Shown here in pieces: positions 17,348-25,532 of a stretch of 64,000 nucleotides of DNA. The stretch is from DAISJI01 sp964559835 (GTDB lineage Bacteria > Acidobacteriota > Terriglobia > Terriglobales > Acidobacteriaceae). The notes under the pieces were generated by a model. That model ran no database searches. It was not told the origin of the DNA and worked only from the letters and a program-made list of their open reading frames with translations. Both the position numbers and the translations under genes were made by a program. The DNA is taken from positions 186,001-250,000 of the forward strand of contig CAZLJE010000001.1 in the NCBI GenBank assembly GCA_964559835.1. The letters are read 5' to 3'. Position 1 is the stretch's first letter. Each line of letters starts with the position of its first letter.

Positions 17348-18184
17348 TTAGTGTTGGAGCTTTGCCAATTCCATCGTGTAAAGGTGGTTGTGGGGAAACT
17401 CGCGCGCCAGGCCGGAGAGCAACTGCCGGGCGGAATCGTTGTTCCCGTCGCGCAATGCCGCGACCGCGAGCAGCAGGCGTGCATAAGGCAGCAGGTAATG
17501 TCCCTTGTCCGCCGTGATGCGCAGCTTCTCGATGCCCGCGGTGCGGTCGGTCTGTGCCCCGGAAATGCGGAGAATAAAGCGCACCGGCGCCGGCTTCAGG
17601 CTGAGCAGGTAGTTCTCGACTCCGACGGCCAGGTACGCGTCGTAGTAAGAAGGATGCGCGGCGAGCAGCTTCTCCGCGATCGCGCGCCCGTTCTTCATGT
17701 AGCCGAGGGCGGTGAGGTCTCGTTTTTCGATAAGCGCGATGTAGTCGCCGCGCAGTCCCTGAATCAGCGCGCTTACGAAAAGAGCGTCGGCATTACCAGC
17801 ATCGCGCGCCAGGATACCATTTACCAGTTGCGTGGCCTTATCGAGGTCCACATCGAACGCCTGCTTCACTTGCGGATCTGGAGTGAGTTTGGCGCGTTTC
17901 TCATAGTTGGAGTCGTGGACGAAAAGCTCAAATTCGAGCACGTGCAGGCGATCGAACTCGCGGAACAGGTACGCCGCCGCGTCGGATGCAGGACCCATCG
18001 GATCGGCGGGATGCGCTTGCTCCCACTGGTGAAATGCCTCGTGCGCGCGTTCGAAATCGAGGTTATACATATCGCGGTAGCCGTCGTCGAGCAGCGTGGG
18101 AGCATTGCTCTGCGCCAGCGCCAAGGCCGGCGAGAGCAGCAATGTCGCTGACACGATGAGGGCGCGAACGTGAGGGCTGGACAT
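17348..18184 (-). CDS. Exported TPR-like protein
   Basis: A 278-residue exported protein with signal peptide (MSSPHVRALIVSATLLLSPALALA). Alpha-helical repeats similar to TPR follow, including a DMYNLDFERAHEAFHQWEQ unit at the start of the mature protein and a final ARQLLSGLAREFPHNHLYTM unit. No catalytic motif is visible. It is 7 bases upstream of the polyketide synthase gene and 11 bases downstream of the aminotransferase gene. It may act as a periplasmic scaffold for the pathway; the function is otherwise unknown. Confidence 0.75.
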   Translation of the reverse strand: MSSPHVRALIVSATLLLSPALALAQSNAPTLLDDGYRDMYNLDFERAHEAFHQWEQAHPADPMGPASDAAAYLFREFDRLHVLEFELFVHDSNYEKRAKLTPDPQVKQAFDVDLDKATQLVNGILARDAGNADALFVSALIQGLRGDYIALIEKRDLTALGYMKNGRAIAEKLLAAHPSYYDAYLAVGVENYLLSLKPAPVRFILRISGAQTDRTAGIEKLRITADKGHYLLPYARLLLAVAALRDGNNDSARQLLSGLAREFPHNHLYTMELAKLQH

Positions 18185-18195
18185 CTATTCTCTCC

Positions 18196-19593
18196 TTAGA
18201 TCGTGCCGGCGGCGCGCCGCGCCATTCCGAGCGCGTCCGACCAGAAGGCGTTGGAAGTGTGAACGTACTGCACCACATCGCGCACAGCCACAACGAAGCG
18301 CTCGATCTCCGACTCGTCCACGACCAGCGGAGGCGAAACTTTGAGCACCAGGAAGTCGTTCCCGCAGATCTGGGTCAGAAAGCCTTTGTCGTTGAACAGG
18401 CGGCGCACGATCATCTGCCCGAACATGCCGGGATGGATCACGCGGAACGCGTCAAAGGGCAGGCGCAGCTTCAGCTTGTTTGGAGATTGGAACGCGATGC
18501 CGCAGAGTAGCCCCATGCCGCGGACCTCCTTTACCATTTCGAATCCGGCCAGTGCGTCGCGCAGTCTGGTTCGCAACATGTCGCCAAGATAGGATGCGCG
18601 TTCGGTGAGATGTTCTTCATCCAAAACTTCGAGAGTAGCTAATCCCGCACGCATTGCCAGCGCGTTCTCGCTGTAGGTGGACGTGTGCACGATCGCGCGC
18701 CGGAGCGAACCGTAAACCGAGCGATAGATGGAGTCGGACATCAGCACGGCCCCGCTCGGTATAAGGCCGCCGCTGAGCGCTTTCGCGAGCACCACCATGT
18801 CGGGCTCGACACCGTAGTGGTGTGCGGCGAGGAATTTTCCCGTCCGGCCAAGCCCCGTCTGGACTTCATCGAGAACGAACAGCGTCCCATACTTCCGACA
18901 GAGTGCTTGCGCCTCGGCCAGGTAACAGGGCTGCGGTAAACGGACGCCGGCCTCGCCCTGGATAGGTTCGAGCACGAGCGCGGCAATGCGCTTCGTGGCG
19001 AGCTTCGTCTCCAGCGCCGCGAGGTCGTCGAACGGGATCGCCTCCATGCCGGGAAGCAGCGGTCCGAAGCCATTGCGCCAAAAATCGTCGCCCATCATCG
19101 ACAGCGCGCCGCACGTTAAACCGTGGAAGGCGCCGTTCGCGTAGAGCATTCCATCGCGCGCGGTGTGCGCCCGCGCGAACTTGATCACCGTCTCGACGCC
19201 TTCGCTGCCGGAGCTACAGAAGTAAGCCTTGGTGAGCTTTCCCCCGGCGCGGCGGCAGAGTTGCTCGCCAAGCTGGCCGGCCAATTCGGGGACGTGGCTC
19301 TGGAGCATCGCCGGCCCGCTGCGGGCGAGTTCGTAATGGAGCGCCGCAACGATGCGCGGATGGTTGTGCCCGGTGTTATGGACGCAATATCCCGAGAGGA
19401 AATCCGTGATGCGGCGGCCGTCGTCAGTTTCCAGGAGCGCGCCGCTGCAGCGCACGTAACGCACGTTCATCTGAAGCAGGTCGAGGAGTCTTACCCACTG
19501 CGGATTTACCGAAGCGCTATATGCGTCGTCTGATCCGACAGGACTAGGCTTCCCCGCCGGGACGGATACGGGAGATAAAGATGAATTCATCAT
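18196..19593 (-). CDS. Class III pyridoxal-phosphate aminotransferase
   Basis: A 465-residue PLP-dependent class III aminotransferase, first gene of the five-gene operon. Motifs: SSGSEGVETVIKFAR for phosphate binding, GAFHGLTCGALS, LFVDEVQTGLGRTG-like sequence (seen as VLDEVQTGLGRTG), and the PLP lysine in VLAKALSGGLIPSGA. The nearest characterised relatives use omega-amino donors such as putrescine, ornithine or 4-aminobutyrate. Starts: ATG at 19593 and 19590 are adjacent and neither has a good ribosome binding site. An aminotransferase is not a standard partner of type III synthases, so it may make or consume an amine-bearing intermediate. Confidence 0.88.
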   Translation of the reverse strand: MMNSSLSPVSVPAGKPSPVGSDDAYSASVNPQWVRLLDLLQMNVRYVRCSGALLETDDGRRITDFLSGYCVHNTGHNHPRIVAALHYELARSGPAMLQSHVPELAGQLGEQLCRRAGGKLTKAYFCSSGSEGVETVIKFARAHTARDGMLYANGAFHGLTCGALSMMGDDFWRNGFGPLLPGMEAIPFDDLAALETKLATKRIAALVLEPIQGEAGVRLPQPCYLAEAQALCRKYGTLFVLDEVQTGLGRTGKFLAAHHYGVEPDMVVLAKALSGGLIPSGAVLMSDSIYRSVYGSLRRAIVHTSTYSENALAMRAGLATLEVLDEEHLTERASYLGDMLRTRLRDALAGFEMVKEVRGMGLLCGIAFQSPNKLKLRLPFDAFRVIHPGMFGQMIVRRLFNDKGFLTQICGNDFLVLKVSPPLVVDESEIERFVVAVRDVVQYVHTSNAFWSDALGMARRAAGTI

Positions 19594-19810
19594 TACCAAA
19601 TTCTGGATATCGCACCCTACAAGATTACGGATATGAACCCCCTGGAGAGGCCGAAGTTGTGCCCATGCGGTCGCCGGGCGTATGAATAATGTTAAGTTTC
19701 GTTGACGTAGCTTGCAGTCCTTCCTATGATTGCCCCGGCATTCCTCCTGAACCAGCGCTTTTCCGCCGATGCGCGAGAGGCGGCCTGCACACCAGGGAAC
19801 TGCAAGCGCC
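19594..19810. other. Divergent intergenic region
   Basis: This 217-base region separates the polyketide operon (minus) from the cyclase-kinase gene (plus). No repeat or convincing promoter pair was found by eye. It must hold the start signals of both units. Confidence 0.35.
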
Positions 19811-21814
19811 ATGCAGACACAACAGCTACTTGCGATCCGTCCGGAGATTGACGCGCAATTACGCGATCGCAAGAACCCCATCACGCTGCTGTTCACCGAC
19901 CTCGCCGGCTCGGCCGCGTACTTCGAGAAGTTCGGGCAAGAAGCGGGAGTCGCCTGGATCGAAGAGCATTACAACACTTTGCTTCCGAAGATCCGAGACA
20001 ACAGCGGTACGGTCGTCAAGACGATGGGCGATACCGTCATGGCGTACTTCGAGGATTCGGCACGAGCGTTGGCTGCGGCAGTGGCCATCCAGCAGGCGCT
20101 GCTCGCGGGCAACCGGGGTCGTCCGCGCGAGAAGCAGGCGTATGTGCGCATCGCGCTGCATCATGGCCTGGCGTACGTGAAGGGCAGCGACGTGTTCGGC
20201 GACGTCGTGAACGTCGCCGCACGGATCGCGAAGACCTGCCGTCCGGGCCAGATCCTGGCTTCCCAGGCGGTGTACGTCAATGTTGGACCTCAGGAAACGG
20301 CGCAGATGCGATCCATCGGTGAATCGCACTTTCACGGCAAGTCCGGAACCGAGCTACTGTACGAGATCCTGTGGACCGATGACGTGATGTACCAGGCGGT
20401 GAAAGACCTGTTCCCCCTGCGACAGGCGCCGGAGCACGACGGCAGCAGCGAAGGCCGTTACATCATGATCAACGAGCTTGGGCGCGGCGCGATGGGCGTC
20501 GTGTACAAGGCATACGACAAGGTCATCGGCCGGACGGTCGCGATGAAGACGATGCCGGTCGAGGTGCCCGAAAACAAGCAGGTTGCGTTGCTCAGCCGCC
20601 TCAAGCAGGAGGCACAAGCCGCGGGCGCGCTGGATCATCCGAATATCGTCACGGTGTATGACGTGGGCGACGAAGCGGGGCTGTTCTACTTCACGATGCA
20701 GTACGTGGAAGGCCGTACGCTCGCCAGCTTCCATGAAGCCAAGGAGATGATGCCGATCGAGCGCATCATGGAGATCGCCGACCAGATGTGCGCCGCGATC
20801 GGCTTCGCGCACGCGTGCGGCATCGTCCACCGCGATATCAAGCCCTCCAACCTGATGCTGACACCGCAGGGAACGCTCAAGGTGCTGGATTTCGGTGTCG
20901 CGAAGTTTGGCGAGGCGGGGCTGACGACGGCGGGAGCGATCATCGGCACGCCGAGTTATCTTGCGCCCGAACAGGCATCGGGGCGTCGCGTGGACCATCG
21001 CGCGGACATCTTCGCTGTCGGCGCGGTGCTTTATGAATTGATCACCTGCGAGCGCGCGTTCCCAGGCGAGAGCACGACAAGCATCATTTACAAGATCGTG
21101 AATGAAGACCCGATCCCACCACGGATCATCGAGCCTTCACTTCCGGCGGGACTCGACGCAGTCATCCGTAAGGCGCTGTCGAAAGATCCCGCCAAGCGCT
21201 TCCAGAGCTGCGAGGAGATGCGCGCGGCGATCCGTACCGCGAAACGAGGCGATCCCAAGGAACCCGCAGCGGTTCCGACGATGGCCATCCGTGAGTACGC
21301 AGAGCCGGAAGAGACCAGTCAAAAGTGGATGATCTATGTGGCGATCGCGGTGATCGTCATCGGAATCGGCGCTGGCTTGTTCATCTGGAAGTGGAAACCG
21401 GCGACTCCGATCGCGCAGCCTGTTGTGATTCAACCCGAAGCGAAGCCCGAAACACCGGCAGCTCAAATGCCTCCGGTAGCTCAACCGGTGGCGCAGCCGG
21501 CGCAACCAGTTGCGGTTCCGGTGAAGAAGGCCGAACAAGAAAAGCCGGCGAAGCGCTTATCGCGGCGCGAGCAGGCGCGCGAGGAAGCGGCGGCGGCCAA
21601 GCGCGAAGCGAAAGACACAGGCAGGAACGTCTCCAGCATGTGGACGCGCGAAGACATTCCCGACCTGCTCGGAGCCGCAGAATCGTATGTCAAAAAGGCC
21701 CAATATCAAAAGGCCTTTACCGCGTACCAGGAAGTCCTGCGGCTCGATCCCGCAAACCAATCGGCACAGGACGGATTACGGCGGGCAAAATCGGCGCTCG
21801 GCCTGAAGCGCTGA
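19811..21814 (+). CDS. Adenylate/guanylate cyclase-Ser/Thr kinase fusion with TM and TPR
   Basis: A 667-residue multidomain signalling protein. Residues 20-190 are a class III nucleotide cyclase domain with both metal Asp residues (D30 in LFTDLAGS, D74 in KTMGDTVMAYF) and the Asn134/Arg138 pair in VNVAARI, so it may be active. Residues 216-480 are a Hanks-type kinase with GRGAMGVVYKA, Lys246 in VAMK, HRDIKPSN (D342) and DFG (360-362). A single membrane helix follows at about 507-527. A Pro/Ala/Glu-rich stretch and two TPR-like units near the C-terminus would be outside the membrane. ATG 19811 has no strong Shine-Dalgarno sequence. It is convergent with the next gene, with a single base between stops. 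Confidence 0.93.
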   Translation: MQTQQLLAIRPEIDAQLRDRKNPITLLFTDLAGSAAYFEKFGQEAGVAWIEEHYNTLLPKIRDNSGTVVKTMGDTVMAYFEDSARALAAAVAIQQALLAGNRGRPREKQAYVRIALHHGLAYVKGSDVFGDVVNVAARIAKTCRPGQILASQAVYVNVGPQETAQMRSIGESHFHGKSGTELLYEILWTDDVMYQAVKDLFPLRQAPEHDGSSEGRYIMINELGRGAMGVVYKAYDKVIGRTVAMKTMPVEVPENKQVALLSRLKQEAQAAGALDHPNIVTVYDVGDEAGLFYFTMQYVEGRTLASFHEAKEMMPIERIMEIADQMCAAIGFAHACGIVHRDIKPSNLMLTPQGTLKVLDFGVAKFGEAGLTTAGAIIGTPSYLAPEQASGRRVDHRADIFAVGAVLYELITCERAFPGESTTSIIYKIVNEDPIPPRIIEPSLPAGLDAVIRKALSKDPAKRFQSCEEMRAAIRTAKRGDPKEPAAVPTMAIREYAEPEETSQKWMIYVAIAVIVIGIGAGLFIWKWKPATPIAQPVVIQPEAKPETPAAQMPPVAQPVAQPAQPVAVPVKKAEQEKPAKRLSRREQAREEAAAAKREAKDTGRNVSSMWTREDIPDLLGAAESYVKKAQYQKAFTAYQEVLRLDPANQSAQDGLRRAKSALGLKR

Positions 21815-21815
21815 C

Positions 21816-24473
21816 CTACTGAACGATCGACGTGCTGATGTTGAACTGATTGCGCAGGAACTGCTGCGCCTCTCCACGCTCCTGGCTGGCTTTGGCAGTC
21901 GTCGCGTTGAGATAGAGAACGTACTTCTCCGCAGCGCCTTCCTGGTCGCCACGGGAGAGCGCGGCGCGCGCTTCTTCCAGCACTTTGTTGGGAAGCAGCG
22001 TCAATTGATCCACGATTTTCTTGACGAGGTCCTTCTGCGCCCGGGCTTCGGCTTGGGCCAGCAGCGCGCTTTCGTCGGGCATGGTCGCGGCGCCGACGAT
22101 ACCGTCGACGTCCTCGGGTTTTACGTTTTCGAGAACGACGAACGACTTCGGCAGTTCGCTCTTGACCGTATCGACGGGCCCGGGAGTCTGTGCAAAAGGA
22201 TCGGTGAGACGGAACGAGACTTCCACCGTCGCGACCAACTGCACATTACGCCGGATGTAGTTGTAAGGCTCGATGATGTCCTGGACGGTCGTTTCGGGCA
22301 GCTCGTCCAGCTTCTTGCGCGCCTCGTTCAGGTCCCGGGTCGTTTTTTCCATCGCGCCGACGAGTTCCGCTGACCTGGCTTTCTGCTTGGAATTAGCGGC
22401 ATTCGCGGCGGCGATCTTTTCCGTGTCGAGCTCGGATTGCAGCGCGTCTACCTGCCGCTTCGCATCGACCCACGCCGGGTTTTTCACCTCACGATGGCCG
22501 GCGCGGTAGTGCGAGGTCAGGGGTTCGGAGTCGATCTTCTTTTCGACCTGGTGGTTCACGATGTTGCCAAGGACGACGTAATTCGCCAGTGAAGCCGACG
22601 ACGGCGTGTCCGATTCGGTCTCGCTAAGGCGCCGCAGGACGACTGCCTTGACGCCGGGAAGGCCTGATGACTCGACACCGGAAGCGAGCGTATCGGCGAG
22701 CTGGTCGGCGAAGCCGGGATTGTCGCGGCGGGAGGTCTGGTCGCGGAAGCGGATGGCGACCGAGAGCTTCGAATGCGTATCGTAGTCGGGCGAATATTTT
22801 GTGAGCTGGTTGCGCAGGTCGTCGTTGTCAGGTTTGAAGCGTTCGCCTTCCTTCAACAAGAGCCAGCCGAGGCCGAGGCCGGAACCGCGCGGCTTCTGAA
22901 GCACGCGCGACGCTTCCTTCATGTAGTACTCAGTGATCTTGTCGCTCACCATGTCGCGCTTGATCTTTACGGGATCGTCGTCCACGACCTTGGCGGCGCG
23001 GTCCAGGTAATCGAGGGCTTCGCGAACGGCGTTCTCGTCGGCGCGGCCGCGGATGGGCAGGTGGACGCGCAGCAGGGCAGTGGCGCGGCGAGTGAGGTCA
23101 TCGAAATAAGGCTTCTTCAGCTTTTCCAGCTCGTCGGCAATGGTGGCGCGCTGGCGCTGCGGGAGGGCTTCGAGTGACTGGTACGCTTCGATGTACTGAT
23201 TTGCCTTGGCGAGCGCCTCTGCGTCCGTCACCGCTTTCTGCAAGGAGTCGGTGTCCTGGAGCTGCTGCAACTGCTGCTCGGCAGATTTGAGCTGCTCCGC
23301 GACCGCGGGATCGCTGTTGTATTCGAGCGCCTTCTTGTACTCGACGATCGCGCGCTCGTAGTCGCCGTCTTGCGCGGCACGCGCGCCACGGTCGCGACGC
23401 GCCCTGAACGCAACATCGATGACAGCGGCGACGCGCGGGATCTCGGGGGCGAAGCCCTTGAAGCGCGCAATGATGCCGTAAGCCTGATCGAGCTTGTTGG
23501 CGGCAACCTGCGCCTCGGCGGCGGCGATGGTGTTGGCGAGCAGTTCCGATTGGGTCAGCAACTCGCCCTTGACCTTGTCGGCGGGAGGATACGCCGAGTC
23601 AGCACTGACGACATTTTGCAGGTGCGCCTGCGCCTTAGCGAAATGATCGTATCCGGGCTTCTTGTCGTTAACGGCCGTGAGATACGCGTTGAGCTCGTCA
23701 TGACCTAATGCGAGTTCTTTTTCGAGTTCCGATGTGACGGCGAGCTTCAGCTTTTCCGAACCGGCGTTGGCAGGGAGGACTCGATTCGCGTCTTCGGCGG
23801 CGAGCCGCGCCTTGCGCAGCTTTTCGAAGTCCGATGCCTGCTTGGGCGCCGCCTTGCGATATTCGGCAATGTAGCGTTCGCCTTCGCCGATGATCAACGC
23901 TGTCAGCGCGGAGCGCGCTTGTCCGCCATGGGGTGAACCGGCGTAGAGCTTCAGGTAGTCGGACCAGATAGGGATGGTGTTGGCCCGCGAGGCGCGGAGG
24001 AATTCGGCAAGCTCCGCGTCGGGCGTGGCGAGCACATAGATCTGCATGCCGGGAAGGATGGTCGAGGGCGTCTGCGCTCCGGCGTTGGACGAAGGCGTCA
24101 TGGAGCCGGAGAGTATGGCGAGGTCGACCAGATCCTTCACCTGGTACGTTCGTCCGCCTTCGACCTTCAGGTTTCCAGGAAGGACGCAAATAGGTGGATC
24201 GCCAGCGAGAGACAGGGAGCCGTCGGCGGCGCGCGTCAGGACCATGCCTGAGGCCAGGAGCATCTTGCCCTGGTGCTTGTAGTCGTTGCCGCTGAGCGAC
24301 TGTCCGGAGCAAGTGTAGAGCTCGTGCTTGCCGTTGATGGTGAAGTCCGTCACCTGGACGTAAGCGGGACCGGAGGGTCCGTCGAATACCAGGATGGCGG
24401 CTAACGGTTGTTCTTTCGCCGAAGCCGAAAGCGAGACGATGAACAACAGCGAGACAAGAAACCGGTTCCTCAA
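21816..24473 (-). CDS. Large exported protein with TPR-like repeats, unrecognised
   Basis: An 885-residue exported protein. The start is TTG at 24473, supported by GAGGG 7 bases upstream and an immediate signal peptide (MRNRFLVSLLFIVSLSASA); no ATG fits. The first 130 residues look like a beta-rich domain. About 165-480 is helical with TPR-like units (GDYERAIVEYKKALEYNSDP) and coiled coil. About 540-640 contains RFRDQTSRRDNPGF. Around 690-740 is a Lys/Glu coiled coil, then YNYIRRNVQLVATVEVSFRLTD in a beta domain. No enzyme motif was found. It may be a cell-envelope scaffold. Its stop is one base from that of the kinase gene. Confidence 0.75.
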   Translation of the reverse strand: MRNRFLVSLLFIVSLSASAKEQPLAAILVFDGPSGPAYVQVTDFTINGKHELYTCSGQSLSGNDYKHQGKMLLASGMVLTRAADGSLSLAGDPPICVLPGNLKVEGGRTYQVKDLVDLAILSGSMTPSSNAGAQTPSTILPGMQIYVLATPDAELAEFLRASRANTIPIWSDYLKLYAGSPHGGQARSALTALIIGEGERYIAEYRKAAPKQASDFEKLRKARLAAEDANRVLPANAGSEKLKLAVTSELEKELALGHDELNAYLTAVNDKKPGYDHFAKAQAHLQNVVSADSAYPPADKVKGELLTQSELLANTIAAAEAQVAANKLDQAYGIIARFKGFAPEIPRVAAVIDVAFRARRDRGARAAQDGDYERAIVEYKKALEYNSDPAVAEQLKSAEQQLQQLQDTDSLQKAVTDAEALAKANQYIEAYQSLEALPQRQRATIADELEKLKKPYFDDLTRRATALLRVHLPIRGRADENAVREALDYLDRAAKVVDDDPVKIKRDMVSDKITEYYMKEASRVLQKPRGSGLGLGWLLLKEGERFKPDNDDLRNQLTKYSPDYDTHSKLSVAIRFRDQTSRRDNPGFADQLADTLASGVESSGLPGVKAVVLRRLSETESDTPSSASLANYVVLGNIVNHQVEKKIDSEPLTSHYRAGHREVKNPAWVDAKRQVDALQSELDTEKIAAANAANSKQKARSAELVGAMEKTTRDLNEARKKLDELPETTVQDIIEPYNYIRRNVQLVATVEVSFRLTDPFAQTPGPVDTVKSELPKSFVVLENVKPEDVDGIVGAATMPDESALLAQAEARAQKDLVKKIVDQLTLLPNKVLEEARAALSRGDQEGAAEKYVLYLNATTAKASQERGEAQQFLRNQFNISTSIVQ

Positions 24474-24599
24474 CGCAGACCCTCGCTACGCGATATACAT
24501 CGTTGGAATTTTCCCGGAGGAGGAACGCCGAAATCTATCACGGTGTTTGGGGTTTGAGAAGAAGAGTTCCGTAGCGGAACCAAAGCAGTCTGCGGTGAG

Positions 24600-24900
24600 G
24601 TGAGCACAATCGCTGCATGTTTACTTCTGAGTAACTTCCAGGTATCAGACCCCCTCCCCTCGTTCCTAGTGGAATCAACAAGATGACTCCAAGTAACTTG
24701 AGGATACCTGGGAGAAGCCCCCACCCCCTTTTCCCAGCAGTCCCACAACAAACGCCGGAAAATCGCAAAATCCCACAGACGGACCCAAGCGCGCGCGTTT
24801 TGAGCGCCAATGTTGTCAAAGAGTAAACATCGGGGTGCGACCGACACCACACCCTGCACCACCAGGGCACAAGATCAGGATAGGGCACACCATCGGCGCT
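24600..24900. repeat. Candidate non-coding repeat element
   Basis: This C-rich stretch has no plausible coding frame. It has internal structure: AGTAACTT at 24630-24637 and 24692-24699, and an inverted pair CCAGGTATC (24638-24646) and GATACCTGG (24703-24711), followed by runs of C. It resembles dispersed intergenic elements that I recall in acidobacterial genomes, but no second copy is in the window, so the call is tentative. Confidence 0.4.
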
Positions 24901-24950
24901 GTATGTGATGTGGGTCACGGAGCAGCGTGACAAGACGAATTCGGGCGATT

Positions 24951-24984
24951 CACCACAGAGACACGAAGGGGCACAAAGGAAAAC
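24951..24984. repeat. Dispersed CACCACAG repeat, copy 1
   Basis: CACCACAGAGACACGAAGGG followed by GCACAAAGGAAAACC. Near-identical copies are at 25447-25485 and 28242-28276, so one precedes padR, one lies between padR and the permease gene, and one follows the permease gene. A weaker relative is at 3717-3736. Confidence 0.8.
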
Positions 24985-25034
24985 CTGACCGCTGACGGTC
25001 TTTGCGATGGTTTTCGCGATTACGTTTTCTCTCC

Positions 25035-25080
25035 TTGACAGTCTAGGAGAGCTGGCGGTAGAGTCCTAGATTGTCTAGGA
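25035..25080 (+). promoter_or_regulatory. padR promoter and candidate PadR operator
   Basis: A -35 box TTGACA (25035-25040) and a -10-like TAGAGT (25059-25064) are 18 bases apart. The heptamer TCTAGGA occurs at 25042-25048 and 25074-25080 and inverted as TCCTAGA at 25064-25070, covering the spacer, the -10 box and the ribosome binding site. This layout suggests autorepression by the PadR protein. Promoter hexamers and repeats are seen directly; binding is inference. Confidence 0.65.
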
Positions 25081-25087
25081 GAGTGGC

Positions 25088-25429
25088 ATGGGGGAACAAC
25101 TGGAACTGCTGCAAGGGACGCTGGACATGCTGATCCTGAAAGCGGTGTCGCTGGGGCCGCTGCACGGGTACGGGGTGCTGCTGCGAATCCAGCAGATATC
25201 GAAAGAGCGGCTGAGGATCGAGCAGGGATCGCTTTATCCGGCGCTGTACCGGCTGGAGCACAACGGCTGGATCACAAGCGAGTGGGGCGAATCGGAGAAC
25301 AAGCGGAAGGCGAAGTACTACCGGTTGACGGCAGTGGGGAAGCGGAGGCTGGAGGCGGAGACGAACAAGTGGAACGAGATGGCTGACGTAATCGCGGGAA
25401 TCCTGAATACTGCGCGCGGTGAGGTGTGA
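25088..25429 (+). CDS. PadR-family transcriptional regulator
   Basis: A 113-residue winged-helix repressor. The PadR domain is complete: LELLQGTLDMLILKAVSLGP, LHGYGV, the basic wing around LRIEQGSLYPALYRLEHNGW and KAKYYRLTAVGKRRL, then a C-terminal dimerisation helix. It sits directly before the ADOP permease gene, an arrangement typical of these transporters, and likely represses both. AGGAGAG lies just before ATG 25088. An operator-like set of heptamers covers its promoter. Confidence 0.95.
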   Translation: MGEQLELLQGTLDMLILKAVSLGPLHGYGVLLRIQQISKERLRIEQGSLYPALYRLEHNGWITSEWGESENKRKAKYYRLTAVGKRRLEAETNKWNEMADVIAGILNTARGEV

Positions 25430-25446
25430 GGCCTTGAGCGAGGACT

Positions 25447-25485
25447 CACCACAAAGGACACGAAGGAACACAAAGGAGAAAACCC
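25447..25485. repeat. Dispersed CACCACAG repeat, copy 2
   Basis: CACCACAAAGGACACGAAGG followed by AACACAAAGGAGAAAACCC, between the padR stop and the permease start. It would be part of the padR-permease transcript. Confidence 0.8.
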
Positions 25486-25532
25486 AGGTAAGCGGAACTC
25501 CCGCGCGAGAAACGATCAGGTGGGGTAGACCA

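Noticed and set aside
18685..19533. Plus-strand frames opposite the aminotransferase gene
   Set aside because: They are shadows created by high third-position G+C; the minus-strand protein has full motifs.
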